From Nocardia jinanensis (GTDB taxonomy: Bacteria; Actinomycetota; Actinomycetes; Mycobacteriales; Mycobacteriaceae): a DNA stretch of 64,000 nucleotides. Every line of letters begins with the position of its first letter. The first letter of the stretch is position 1. The notes beneath the pieces were generated by a model, which was not told the origin of the DNA, searched no databases, and saw only the letters and a list, made by a program, of their open reading frames with translations. This document shows, piece by piece, positions 17,808 through 26,528 of this stretch. A program made the position numbers and the translations under genes. The DNA lies in assembly GCF_014645735.1 (NCBI RefSeq), contig NZ_BMMH01000002.1, forward strand, positions 682,001 through 746,000, in the 5' to 3' direction.

Positions 17808-18851
17808 TCACGCACGCATCCGGCGGGCCACCCGCGCACGTTCGTCGGCAATCGCGCGGCGGCGGGCGATCATGGCCTCGGCCGGGGAACCACCCGTGAC
17901 GATCGCGTGGTGGACCGCTTCGATGTCCTCGATACCTTCCCGCGCTCCCACACCCGCCGCCGGCGTGATGGCGTGGTCCGCGTCGCCGACCAGGATCACC
18001 GGAGCGACCGGTGCCGCTGCGGTCGCGAACGCGACATTGCGCGCGTTGGATACATGGACCTGCTCGGTCGCCGCGACCAGCGGCTCGGTCAGCTCCCGGA
18101 TCGAGCGGGGTGCCGCCTCGGTCACCGCCGCGGCCCAGCGACCGGTCGGCACGATCCCGGTCTCGGCGACCGGCAGCGGTGCACGCTCGATGCGCAGGAA
18201 CCAGAGGGCCGCATCGGCGCCGGGCCGCCAGATATGCCCGAAAGTGGTGGCCGGGCGGGCGCCGGCCGCCGACTCGGCATGGAAGTGCAGGACGAAGGGG
18301 TCGGTGGGGCATTCCACCGGTGTCGCCGTCATACCGTAGATCACGACGTCCCCGGCGTACTCCGGGATGCGACCGGGTTCGGTACCCGCCCGCGCGACCG
18401 AGTCGATACCGTCGGCACCGATGACCAGATCTCGTGCGGTCACCGTGCGACTACCGATGCGCAGGGTGGTGTGCCCGGTCGCGGCGTCGACCGCCACCTC
18501 GGCGATCGGGCTGCCGTAACCGATCTCGGCGCCCGCGTCGAGCGCGAACCGTTTCAGCACCGCGATCAGATCGCCGCGCAGCCAGAATCGATGCCCCTCG
18601 CTGGGACGCCGCCGGGTCACTCCGTCATCAGGGGTGTAGCGCAGTTCGCTCAGCGGATACGAGGCCGCGTGCAGCTCCGCCTCCGGCACACCGAGGGCGA
18701 CGAGACTGCGGTGGCCGCGACCGTCGAGGATCAGGAACGCCCCGCCTCCCCCGCCGTCGCGCTGCTCGTAGACCGTGACCGGCCGCCCGGACCTCGACAG
18801 TGCGCCGGCCAGTGCGGTTCCGGCGATACCGCTGCCCAGGATGGTGATCAT
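17808..18851 (-). CDS. FAD-dependent monooxygenase (PHBH-like group A)
   Basis: 347 residues from ATG 18851, preceded by AAGGAG. The N-terminal dinucleotide motif is ILGSGIAGTALAGAL, the middle has DLVIGADGIDSVAR (DG motif), and the VILVGDADHAITPAAGVGAR stretch is the GD motif binding the FAD ribityl chain. The order and spacing fit group A aromatic or tetracycline-type hydroxylases using NAD(P)H. The C-terminus is short, so the protein is compact for the family. Substrate unknown; it stands alone, 250 bp from the ABC operon. Confidence 0.8.
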   Translation of the reverse strand: MITILGSGIAGTALAGALSRSGRPVTVYEQRDGGGGGAFLILDGRGHRSLVALGVPEAELHAASYPLSELRYTPDDGVTRRRPSEGHRFWLRGDLIAVLKRFALDAGAEIGYGSPIAEVAVDAATGHTTLRIGSRTVTARDLVIGADGIDSVARAGTEPGRIPEYAGDVVIYGMTATPVECPTDPFVLHFHAESAAGARPATTFGHIWRPGADAALWFLRIERAPLPVAETGIVPTGRWAAAVTEAAPRSIRELTEPLVAATEQVHVSNARNVAFATAAAPVAPVILVGDADHAITPAAGVGAREGIEDIEAVHHAIVTGGSPAEAMIARRRAIADERARVARRMRA

Positions 18852-19101
18852 CGGATCTCCTTCAGGTGAGGTGGGTATGCACACGGCACCGCGATCGGCC
18901 GGACGGCGCCCACGATCGTGCCCTGCTCGACGGTGACGGTCGAGGCCGGCGGTCGGCGCGGCCGGATATCCGGTCCCTGGTGGCCAACATACAAGACCGG
19001 CAACGGTTCCCGGCCGACGCCGGGCTCGGCGTCGCAGGCGGCCGCACCGGCCCGGGGCCGATATCACCGGGGCAGATCACGAGAACTGCCGACGATACTT
19101 C

Positions 19102-20088
19102 CTAGTCGATGAGGTTTTCGCTCTTCAACCAGTCGTAGGCGACATCGGAGGGATCCTCGCCGTCGATATCGACGCGCCCGTTGAGCTCCTGCATGAGGTC
19201 GTCGGTAAGCAGGCCGGAGATCGTCGCGAGCAGCGGTGCCAACTCCGGGTAACGGTCGATGATCTCACCACGCACGACCGCTGTGCCGCTGTAGGGCAGG
19301 AAGAACTTCTTGTCGTCCTCGAGTACGACGAGGTTCAGATTCTTCACCCGGCCGTCGGTGGTGTAGATCATGCCGAAATTGCACGGGGCGCTCTTGGCGG
19401 TCGCCGTATAGACGACACCGGCGTCCATCCGCGTCACATTGCCCGCCGGGACACCGTTGGGATCGTTGTAGGGGATGCCGTACTTCTGCAGCATCGGGAT
19501 GAAACCATCTGAGCGGCTGAAGAATTCGTCGTCGACGCAGAAGGTGCGGTCGCGGACCGGCAGCGCCGCGACATCGGAGAGGGATTTCACCCTCAGCCGT
19601 TCGGCGGCCGGCGTCGACGCGCCGAAAGCATAGGTGTCGTTGAAGTTGGCCGGGGGCAGCCATTCCAGGTCGTAGTCGCGTTTCTCGATCTCGTGCACGC
19701 GCTGCCAGAGTTCCTGGGGATCGGAGATCGTCTCGGTCTGGTTGTGGTAATTGACCCAACCGGTGCCGGTGTACTCCCAGAGAATATCGGCGTCGCCGTT
19801 GAGCTGGGCCTGCCGCGACGATGCCGAGCCCGGAGCCCCGGTGAGGTCGGTGACTCGGGCGCCGGCCGCGGCCAGATAGGTCGCGGTGATCTTGCCCAGC
19901 AGCACGCCTTCGGTGAAACTCTTCGATGTCACCACGAGTTCCGCACCGTCCAGCGGACGCTGCCCGTCCGGCAACCGCGCTTCGTGGAAGGTGCCCGACG
20001 AACTCACCAGCCCGCATCCGGCCAGCAGCGAGATCGCCGCGAGGAAGACCGAAATCGTGGTGACCAGCCGGGCCGGTGCCGTTCTCAT
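19102..20088 (-). CDS. proX: Osmoprotectant ABC transporter substrate-binding lipoprotein
   Basis: 328 residues. A lipoprotein signal ends in LLAGCG with the lipidated cysteine at residue 25. The mature part shows features of the glycine betaine/carnitine/choline binding family (TSKSFTEGVLLGKI near the start, WEYTGTGWVNY in the middle). It should capture a quaternary amine outside the membrane for the permeases encoded upstream. The start overlaps the permease stop as ATGA, so it is the last gene of a four-gene operon. The exact ligand cannot be stated. Confidence 0.85.
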   Translation of the reverse strand: MRTAPARLVTTISVFLAAISLLAGCGLVSSSGTFHEARLPDGQRPLDGAELVVTSKSFTEGVLLGKITATYLAAAGARVTDLTGAPGSASSRQAQLNGDADILWEYTGTGWVNYHNQTETISDPQELWQRVHEIEKRDYDLEWLPPANFNDTYAFGASTPAAERLRVKSLSDVAALPVRDRTFCVDDEFFSRSDGFIPMLQKYGIPYNDPNGVPAGNVTRMDAGVVYTATAKSAPCNFGMIYTTDGRVKNLNLVVLEDDKKFFLPYSGTAVVRGEIIDRYPELAPLLATISGLLTDDLMQELNGRVDIDGEDPSDVAYDWLKSENLID

Positions 20089-20822
20089 GCCACACCTCGT
20101 GGGGTCGCGGCCAGTTCGACGAGTCGGCCCAGCCAGTCGATGGTCAATGCCAGGAGCCCGACCAGGATCGCGCCGGAGATGAGCAGTTTGGGCAGGAACA
20201 GAGTGACGCCGGTGGTGATCAGCGTACCGAGGCTGGTGGCACCGATGAACGTGCTCAGCGTCGCGGTGCCGACCAGGATGACCAGGGCGGTCCGCACACC
20301 GTTGAGGATCACCGGCACCGCCAGCGGCAGCTCCACCTGGAACAGGGTGCGGGTGCCGGAGTAGCCGATCCCGCGGGAGGCCTCGATGGTGCGCTGATCG
20401 ACCTGCCGCAACCCGACGATCGTGTTCTGCAGAATCGGCAGGATCGCGTAGACGACCAGACCGACGATCGCGGTGCGGAATCCGGTGCCCAGCCAGAAGG
20501 TGAACAGGACCAGCAGACCGACCGCGGGCGCGGCCTGGCCGATATTGGCGATATTGACCGCGATCGGCTCGAATCGCTTCAGCGCGGGCCGAGTCAGCGC
20601 GATGCCCAGCGGAATAGCGATCACGACCACGATCACCGTGGCGACCACGGTCAGTTTGATGTGCTGCAGGATCGTGTTCTGTAGATTCGCCCAGCCCAGC
20701 GAGGCACTTTCGGTCTCGGTGAACGTCGTGGACCGGTACCACAGCAGATACCCGATGCCGATGACGGCGATGATGAGCGGTTCGAACCACACATCGATGG
20801 GCACGCGGCGCAGCCGGTTCAT
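20085..20822 (-). CDS. proW: Osmoprotectant ABC transporter permease (second)
   Basis: 245 residues with about five to six membrane segments and the permease EAA-like loop (EASRGIGYSGTRTLFQVELP). The segment FIGATSLGTLITTG is typical of the OpuCB/OpuCD and ProW family. It overlaps the ATPase stop upstream and the lipoprotein start downstream by 4 bp each, so the subunits are made together. Confidence 0.85.
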   Translation of the reverse strand: MNRLRRVPIDVWFEPLIIAVIGIGYLLWYRSTTFTETESASLGWANLQNTILQHIKLTVVATVIVVVIAIPLGIALTRPALKRFEPIAVNIANIGQAAPAVGLLVLFTFWLGTGFRTAIVGLVVYAILPILQNTIVGLRQVDQRTIEASRGIGYSGTRTLFQVELPLAVPVILNGVRTALVILVGTATLSTFIGATSLGTLITTGVTLFLPKLLISGAILVGLLALTIDWLGRLVELAATPRGVA

Positions 20823-22105
20823 GACTGCGCGGCCGATCCGGGTTCGTCATCGGCGGCGACGACCGGAGTGGGCGCCGGGTCGGTGCCGTCCACATAGGTC
20901 ACGTAGGACGGGACCTCGGCGTCGGCGCGCGCGTCGGCGAGCTTGTCCCGGATCACCTCGGTGACCGAGTCGATGCTCAGTGATCCGACCACCGCGCCGC
21001 GCCCGTCGGTGACCAGCGCGGCGCCCTGGCTGGTCGCGAGCATGGCGTCGAGCGCGTCGTTGAGGGTGGAGGACCGGGCGACGACGGGCAGCCGCCGATC
21101 GAGGAAGTCGGAGACCTCCGGTTTGGTCGCGAGTTCGGTCAGCGTAGGCCAGGACCGCGGCCGACCCGCGCTGTCCACGACGACCACCCAGCTGTGCCCG
21201 GCGGCCTTCGCGCGTTCGATCACCGCCGGTGCGGATTCGCCGATCCGGGCGGTGACCACCTTGTCGGACGTGACATCACGGACCCGGGACACGGTCAAAT
21301 ACGCCAGTTTCGCCCCGGATCCGACGAACTCCTCCACGAAGGGCGTAGCCGGGTCGGTGAGGATGTCCTCCGGGGGCGCGTACTGCTCCACATGCCCGCC
21401 CTCGGACAGGATGAGCACCTTGTCGCCGAGTTTGGTGGCCTCCTCGAAATCGTGGGTGACGATCACGATGGTCTTACCGAGTTCGTGCTGGATGGCGATC
21501 AGGCTGTCCTGGAGGCGCGCCCGGGTGATGGGGTCGACCGCGCCGAACGGCTCGTCCATGAGCAGGACCGGCGGATCCGCCGCGAGGGCGCGGGCCACGC
21601 CGACCCGCTGCTGCTGGCCGCCCGACATATCCTTCGGGAGCCGGTCGGCGAAGACGGCGGGGTCCAACCCGACCAGATCGAGCAGATATTCGGTGCGCTC
21701 GGCGACCCGTTTCTTGTCCCAGCCGAGGACCCGCGGGATAGCACCGACATTCTTGGCGACCGACCAGTGCGGGAAGAGCCCGCCGGATTGGATGACGTAT
21801 CCGATCGACTGCCGCAGTTTGTCGGGATCCTCCCTGGTGACATCGCGGCCGTCGATGAAGATCCGGCCCTCGGTGGGTTCGATCAACCGGTTGATCATCT
21901 TGAGGGTGGTGGTCTTCCCACAACCGGACGGGCCCACGAACGCGACGATCTCGCCGGCGGGGATCTCCAGGTCGAGACGTTCCACGGCCGGCTTCTGCTG
22001 GCCCTTGAACCGTTTCACGACCGAGTCCAACGTGATCGATGCCCCGGTGACCGTACGTCCGGATGTCGTCGCCGCCGTCTCCCGGCCGGCCACAAAGTCG
22101 GTCAT
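20819..22105 (-). CDS. proV: Osmoprotectant ABC transporter ATPase with CBS domains
   Basis: 428 residues. Walker A is GPSGCGKT, the signature is MSGGQQQRVGVARALA, Walker B is VLLMDEPFGAVD, and the H-loop is IVTHDF. After about residue 270 a tandem CBS-like region follows (ending GAVVGSLSIDSVTEVI), which in OpuA/OpuCA senses ionic strength or nucleotides. A short acidic Ala/Asp-rich tail ends the protein. The ATG follows GAAGGAG. It powers the flanking permeases. Confidence 0.9.
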   Translation of the reverse strand: MTDFVAGRETAATTSGRTVTGASITLDSVVKRFKGQQKPAVERLDLEIPAGEIVAFVGPSGCGKTTTLKMINRLIEPTEGRIFIDGRDVTREDPDKLRQSIGYVIQSGGLFPHWSVAKNVGAIPRVLGWDKKRVAERTEYLLDLVGLDPAVFADRLPKDMSGGQQQRVGVARALAADPPVLLMDEPFGAVDPITRARLQDSLIAIQHELGKTIVIVTHDFEEATKLGDKVLILSEGGHVEQYAPPEDILTDPATPFVEEFVGSGAKLAYLTVSRVRDVTSDKVVTARIGESAPAVIERAKAAGHSWVVVVDSAGRPRSWPTLTELATKPEVSDFLDRRLPVVARSSTLNDALDAMLATSQGAALVTDGRGAVVGSLSIDSVTEVIRDKLADARADAEVPSYVTYVDGTDPAPTPVVAADDEPGSAAQS

Positions 22106-22169
22106 GGAGTCTCCTTCGAAGCGGGTACATACGAACCGCGGAGGCCGCAGCGAAGGCGGAGGTATCGCA

Positions 22170-22814
22170 TCATGACAGTCCCTTTGCGATCGTGAGGCGT
22201 CCGAGCAGGACGAGTAGCGCGTCGAAGACCAACGCGATGATGACGATGAGAATGGTTCCGGTGAGCGCCATCTCGAGGGCGTTCGCGCCGCCGAGCCGGG
22301 ACAGCCCGTTGAAGATCAGTGACCCGAGACCGGGTCCGAGGACGTAGGCGACGATGGCCGCGACACCGACGATCATCTGAGTGGACACTCTGATTCCGGT
22401 GAGGATCACCGGCCAGGCGATGGGCAGTTCCACGGTCACCAGAATGCGTAATCGCGAAAAGCCGATCCCCCGGGCGGATTCGACAACCGAAGCCGGTACC
22501 GAACGCAATCCGACGATCGCGTTACCGATCACCGGCAGGGCCGCGAAGAACGCCAGCATGATGAACGACGGCGTGACGCCGAGACCGAACGGGACCAGCA
22601 ACAACGCCAGCAGCGCCAGTGACGGGATGGTCAGCGCGACCCGGCTGGAGGTCAGCGACAGCGCGGACAGCAGCGGTAACCGGTACACCGCCACGGCGAT
22701 GAGCACAGCGACAACAGTGCCGACCAGAACCGTCTGGAATGCCAGAGAGGCATGCTGATAGGTGAGGAACGTGAGCAGCTCCCCCCGCCCTCGGATATAG
22801 CTCCATAGATTCAC
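22170..22814 (-). CDS. proZ: Osmoprotectant ABC transporter permease (first)
   Basis: 214 residues from GTG 22814, preceded by GAGGGGAG. About five membrane segments are visible, along with the ESARGIGFSRLRILVTVELP coupling loop and the YVLGPGLGSLIFNGLSRLGG segment of the OpuC/ProZ permease family. It is the first gene of the operon; the ATPase starts 64 bp downstream. Upstream lies a 400-bp gap where the promoter must be. Confidence 0.85.
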   Translation of the reverse strand: MNLWSYIRGRGELLTFLTYQHASLAFQTVLVGTVVAVLIAVAVYRLPLLSALSLTSSRVALTIPSLALLALLLVPFGLGVTPSFIMLAFFAALPVIGNAIVGLRSVPASVVESARGIGFSRLRILVTVELPIAWPVILTGIRVSTQMIVGVAAIVAYVLGPGLGSLIFNGLSRLGGANALEMALTGTILIVIIALVFDALLVLLGRLTIAKGLS

Positions 22815-23221
22815 GGGACTCCCCTCGTCGGCCGGAAATCGTGCGGCGCCCGTCCATGTGCGGTCATCGGACACGCAAGCTGTCAAAGACTAATCGAAAC
22901 CGGGCGGTCGATTCAGGACGGCGCGCGGCGACCGGCGTACCCGGCCGCCGCGGCGGCGCGAATACCCGGCCGCTACCGGCGCAAATGCGATACCGCGAAA
23001 TGCTGTCCACCATTTCGCTCATGACGAGTTCGAAACCGGTTCCGTGGCAGTGGACGAATGCGGCGACCAGCCGGGGTGCGGACACCGGGCGGATGCCTTT
23101 CCGGCGAACCGGCGACGGCAACCGGTTCGGGCCGCGAACAACCGTTGTCTCGAGGCCGCCTTCGAATCCACTGTGGAACAGACATTTCCGCGACGAACGG
23201 AACATCGGTCGACCGCGAAGG
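22815..23221. other. Gene-free stretch upstream of the ABC operon
   Basis: No credible gene is seen. It should hold the promoter of the osmoprotectant operon and the 3' flank of the dioxygenase gene. I found no clear palindrome. Confidence 0.5.
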
Positions 23222-24157
23222 CTATGCCGCGCGGGTCAACTGGTCAACGGCGGAGTAGTACTCGGCGTCACCGGCGATGACGGTGCTCTGTGCACCGTCG
23301 ACTCCCACCGGGACGCCACCGGCCAGGGTGATCCGGGTCAGCCGGCGGTGCTCGCTGCCGTCGTAGTCGTCGATCGCGTAGTGCTGGGTGGCGCGGTTGT
23401 CCCAGATCGCGACATCGCCCAGCTCCCAGTTCCAGCGAGTGGTGTTCTCCAGCCGGGTGATGCGGTCCTGGAACAACCGGAACAGCGCCTGCGATTCACT
23501 ATCGGACAGGCCGACGAAATGCTTCACGAAACCGCCGAGCAACAGCGCCCGTTCCCCGGTCTCCGGATGGACTTCCACCACCGGATGCTCGGTTTCGAAA
23601 TAGCTCGACTCGAATTCGCGCCGGTACGCGGTGGCGCCCTCGTCGGGATTGTCCTCGGCGGTGGCGGCGTAGTCGTAGAGGTTGGTGTGCCGCGCCCGCA
23701 GGCTCTCGGCCAGCCGCTCGAGCGGTTCCGGGAGTGAGTTGTAGGCGGCGACCGTCGAGGCCCAGGTGGTCGAGCCGCCGTAGCTGGGCAGTACGACCGC
23801 GCGCAGGATGGATGCCTTCGGGACCCGATCGACGAAAGTGACATCGGTGTGCCAGCTGTTGGACCGGCCCAGGCGCGAATCGATGGCCAGGCTCTTCACC
23901 CCCGCCGATCGGACGGTGGGATGCGGGGTCGTCGGGCTGCCGAGCAGTTCGGCGAACTCGTACTGTCCGTCCTCGGTGAGATGGTCCTGACCGCGGAAGA
24001 AGATCACCTTGTGCTCGGCGAGCGCGGCGCGGATGTCGGCGACGGCCGCCGGGGCGAGGTCCCCACCCAGGCGGACCCCGTCGATCCGCGCACCGATATG
24101 GGTACCGAGCTTGGTCACCTGCACAGTGGTGGCGGTGTCAAGGGTGTCGACGGACAT
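23222..24157 (-). CDS. TauD/alkyl sulfatase-type Fe(II)/2-oxoglutarate dioxygenase (Rv3406-like)
   Basis: 311 residues. The iron triad is visible: His103 and Asp105 in WHTDVTF and a distal His near residue 259 in [11 protein letters not shown], with the 2-oxoglutarate Arg about 16 residues later. Several stretches ([49 protein letters not shown]) closely match what I recall of the M. tuberculosis alkyl sulfatase Rv3406, which cleaves alkyl sulfate esters by hydroxylation to give an aldehyde and sulfate. Sulfur scavenging is the likely role. It stands alone without sulfate-transport genes nearby. Confidence 0.85.
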   Translation of the reverse strand: MSVDTLDTATTVQVTKLGTHIGARIDGVRLGGDLAPAAVADIRAALAEHKVIFFRGQDHLTEDGQYEFAELLGSPTTPHPTVRSAGVKSLAIDSRLGRSNSWHTDVTFVDRVPKASILRAVVLPSYGGSTTWASTVAAYNSLPEPLERLAESLRARHTNLYDYAATAEDNPDEGATAYRREFESSYFETEHPVVEVHPETGERALLLGGFVKHFVGLSDSESQALFRLFQDRITRLENTTRWNWELGDVAIWDNRATQHYAIDDYDGSEHRRLTRITLAGGVPVGVDGAQSTVIAGDAEYYSAVDQLTRAA

Positions 24158-24643
24158 ATCCGGGGCCTTTCGCTCGAACCTGACTCTCCGTCGGATGGAA
24201 CCACCGTTCGACCGGCACGCCCAGGGTTTCGGTCACCAGGATCGCAATCCGCAGCCACCCAGCGAACCCGCCCTCTCTCCGCTCGGGGAGGTATCGCCAG
24301 GCCGCAGTGGCACCTTCCGCGCAGACCACAGCAGTGCGCCGCGCCGACGGACCACAGAATGCGGGCCTCGGGCGGACGCAGCCGGCGAGCACCCCGCCGG
24401 CGAAGTCTGTGTGCCCCGGACGAGAGATATCGAGATGGTTCCTCGCCGAGGAACCGCTGCTCCGCGCGCCCCACCTCTATGACAACGACACCTCCTACGG
24501 ACTCGCCGCCGGGGAACCGCGACGCCGGTACGGCCGCCGCGGAAGAGGCGGGGGTAGTACGCCGCACCCGTGCGGACCGATGACCGGCGGGCACGGCACA
24601 GCGACGCATCCGACGGTCCCGCCCGTACCCGCGCAACCGTCCT
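24158..24643. other. Gene-free stretch between dioxygenase and methyltransferase
   Basis: Divergent 5' regions of the two flanking genes. Several long frames exist on both strands but none reads like a protein family, and they have no ribosome-binding site. Confidence 0.5.
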
Positions 24644-24649
24644 AGGCTG
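24644..24649 (+). promoter_or_regulatory. Probable -10 box of a leaderless transcript
   Basis: TAGGCT lies 5 nt before the GTG start of the methyltransferase, the spacing expected when transcription begins at the start codon. No ribosome-binding site is present. Confidence 0.4.
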
Positions 24650-24654
24650 AGGCC

Positions 24655-25548
24655 GTGACCACCCCTGGTTCTCCTTCCGATCGTCCGGGTGACCCCGCCC
24701 CCTCTCCGACGGGTGTCGGACGCACCGCGCTCATGGTCGCCGCCGGGCGAGCCGCCGAATCGGCGCGCGAGGAGCCCCTGTTCGTCGACCCCTACGCCGC
24801 CGACTTCGTGGCCGCCGGCGGGATGGAAGAAGAATCCATCGGCACCGACGCTGCCACGCGGGAATGGGACTCGTTCAGCAGTTACCTACCCGTACGCACT
24901 CGCTTCTTCGACGATTACCTCCTCGATGCCACCCGCACCGTCCGGCAGGTCGTGATCATCGCGGCCGGGCTGGACACCCGGGCCTTCCGGCTTCCGATCA
25001 CACCGGAGGTCACCGTGTACGAACTGGACACTCCGGAAATGCTGGCTTTCAAACAGCAGGTCCTCGACGCGCGGGGGGCGCAACCGGCCGGGCGCCGGGC
25101 GCCGGTGCCGGTCGATCTCCGGGAGGATTGGGGTAGCCCGCTGGCCGCGGCGGGATTCGAGCCGTCGATTCCCTCGGCGTGGCTCGTCGAGGGACTGCTC
25201 AGCTATCTGAGCCCCGAGCACAACGACCGATTGCTGTCCGGTATCAGCGACCGATCGGCCGCCGGGAGCCGGCTGTCGATGGAATACCTGAGCGTGGACG
25301 CGGTCGCGCTGATGGCCACCACGGTCACCGGCGAATTCGGCACGGAGCTGCAAGCGATGTGGCGGGGCGGCGGTGTCGCCGAGCCGGCGCAGCCCTGGCT
25401 CGACCGGCACGGCTGGGATGCCGAGACCTTCGATACCTACGAACGGGCCGCCGCCTACCACCGGGAAATGCCGCCGCCCGGTGATCCCGACCTCGACCGT
25501 TTCGCCGATGAGGCCCGCAACGGTCTGGTCGTCGCGCGACGACGCTGA
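24655..25548 (+). CDS. Class I SAM-dependent methyltransferase (LCMT-like, TIGR00027 type)
   Basis: 297 residues from GTG 24655. The family core is present: GVGRTALMVAAGRAAES near the start, VVIIAAGLDTRAFRL as SAM motif I, YELDTPEMLAFKQ next, and AWLVEGLLSYLSPEHNDRL. These proteins are strongly expanded in mycobacteria and Nocardia as putative S-adenosylmethionine-dependent methyltransferases; substrates are mostly unknown (O-methylation of carboxylates is suggested by the fold). It is transcribed alone and is probably leaderless. Confidence 0.85.
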   Translation: MTTPGSPSDRPGDPAPSPTGVGRTALMVAAGRAAESAREEPLFVDPYAADFVAAGGMEEESIGTDAATREWDSFSSYLPVRTRFFDDYLLDATRTVRQVVIIAAGLDTRAFRLPITPEVTVYELDTPEMLAFKQQVLDARGAQPAGRRAPVPVDLREDWGSPLAAAGFEPSIPSAWLVEGLLSYLSPEHNDRLLSGISDRSAAGSRLSMEYLSVDAVALMATTVTGEFGTELQAMWRGGGVAEPAQPWLDRHGWDAETFDTYERAAAYHREMPPPGDPDLDRFADEARNGLVVARRR

Positions 25549-25588
25549 GCGGTCCGCGCGGCCTGCGCGCGGGGCCGGGCACCGGCGA

Positions 25589-26443
25589 TCAGACCAGGGG
25601 TTTGCCCAGCGCGCGACGCCGCCGCATATCGGCGAGATGTTTATCGAGCGGGTAGAGCCGCCATCGTTCTGGGCCCAGTCGCATCACCGCACCGATCGCG
25701 CGCATGATCACCACGAAGACACGCTGTCGCCACGGTCCCCAGGCCAGCCCCAGTTCGTCGCGGTAACGCTGGGGTAGGAAACCGGTGGTGAAGAACCGGT
25801 TCACCGGCCCGAACAGGACCCGTTCGGCGCGACCGTACGGCCCGAGGCCGACGACCTGGTCCAGTAGATACCGTTTCACCTCGTCGTCGATCGAGATCTG
25901 CGCGGATCTCGACTCCCAGTATTCGGCGAACGCGGCCCGGTCGGCCGGCCACATCTCCGGGCGGACCTGCAGGGTGGTCCCGAATCTGCTCGATTCGAGG
26001 TACAGCTCATCGGCGTAGTCGTCGTCGAGCGGACCGTAGAGGTACTGGAGCGAGTCGACGACGCCGCGATAGATACAGGCAGCAACCCACAGTTGCAGTT
26101 CCGGATCGAACGCGTTGTATTTCACCGCACTACCCGGCCGGGAGCGCACGTGGCGGTGCGAGGTGTTCGTCGCCTCGCGATAGGCGGCGCGCTCCTCGTC
26201 GGTGCCCAGCATGGCCACCGCGAGATAGGTCAACGTCGTCCGGCCCCGTTTACGCGGGTGCAGATCGAAACGGCCGCTGTCCACCGTGCTTTCCACGACA
26301 CCGCGGCCGACCGGCGCCTGGCTCAGCTGCATCACCACGTTGGCCGGACCACCGAGCAGAGCGGCGGGACCCGCGAGGTATTTCCGGCGCCCGGCCTCCT
26401 CCGGCAGGTCGGTGCTCGATGCCGGTGACACTGGGCGCGACAT
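25589..26443 (-). CDS. MpaB/DUF2236 family oxygenase-like protein
   Basis: 284 residues from ATG 26443, preceded by GGAGG. The sequence carries features of the MpaB/latex-clearing-protein superfamily: GPAALLGGPANVVMQLS near the start, a conserved His in SHRHVRS, and DPELQLWVAACIYRG. Known members are heme proteins that oxidise polyisoprene or act in mycophenolic acid prenyl-chain cleavage; bacterial relatives are largely uncharacterised. It diverges from an acyl-CoA ligase with an 85-bp gap, so an oxidised lipid or isoprenoid acid could be passed to that ligase (inference). Confidence 0.75.
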   Translation of the reverse strand: MSRPVSPASSTDLPEEAGRRKYLAGPAALLGGPANVVMQLSQAPVGRGVVESTVDSGRFDLHPRKRGRTTLTYLAVAMLGTDEERAAYREATNTSHRHVRSRPGSAVKYNAFDPELQLWVAACIYRGVVDSLQYLYGPLDDDYADELYLESSRFGTTLQVRPEMWPADRAAFAEYWESRSAQISIDDEVKRYLLDQVVGLGPYGRAERVLFGPVNRFFTTGFLPQRYRDELGLAWGPWRQRVFVVIMRAIGAVMRLGPERWRLYPLDKHLADMRRRRALGKPLV

Positions 26444-26528
26444 AGGACCTCCATGCAATACTGATAGATATTCTGCTCCATTCTCTCACACTCGACAGCC
26501 GGCCTGCTCGCTCTTCTGGAGGTGCCCC

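Noticed and set aside
22841..23737. Plus-strand frame running from the gap into the dioxygenase gene
   Set aside because: Most of it is antisense to the clearly coding TauD-like gene.
24158..24654. Overlapping plus- and minus-strand frames of 80-240 codons
   Set aside because: No ribosome-binding sites, no motifs, and conflicting frames on both strands.
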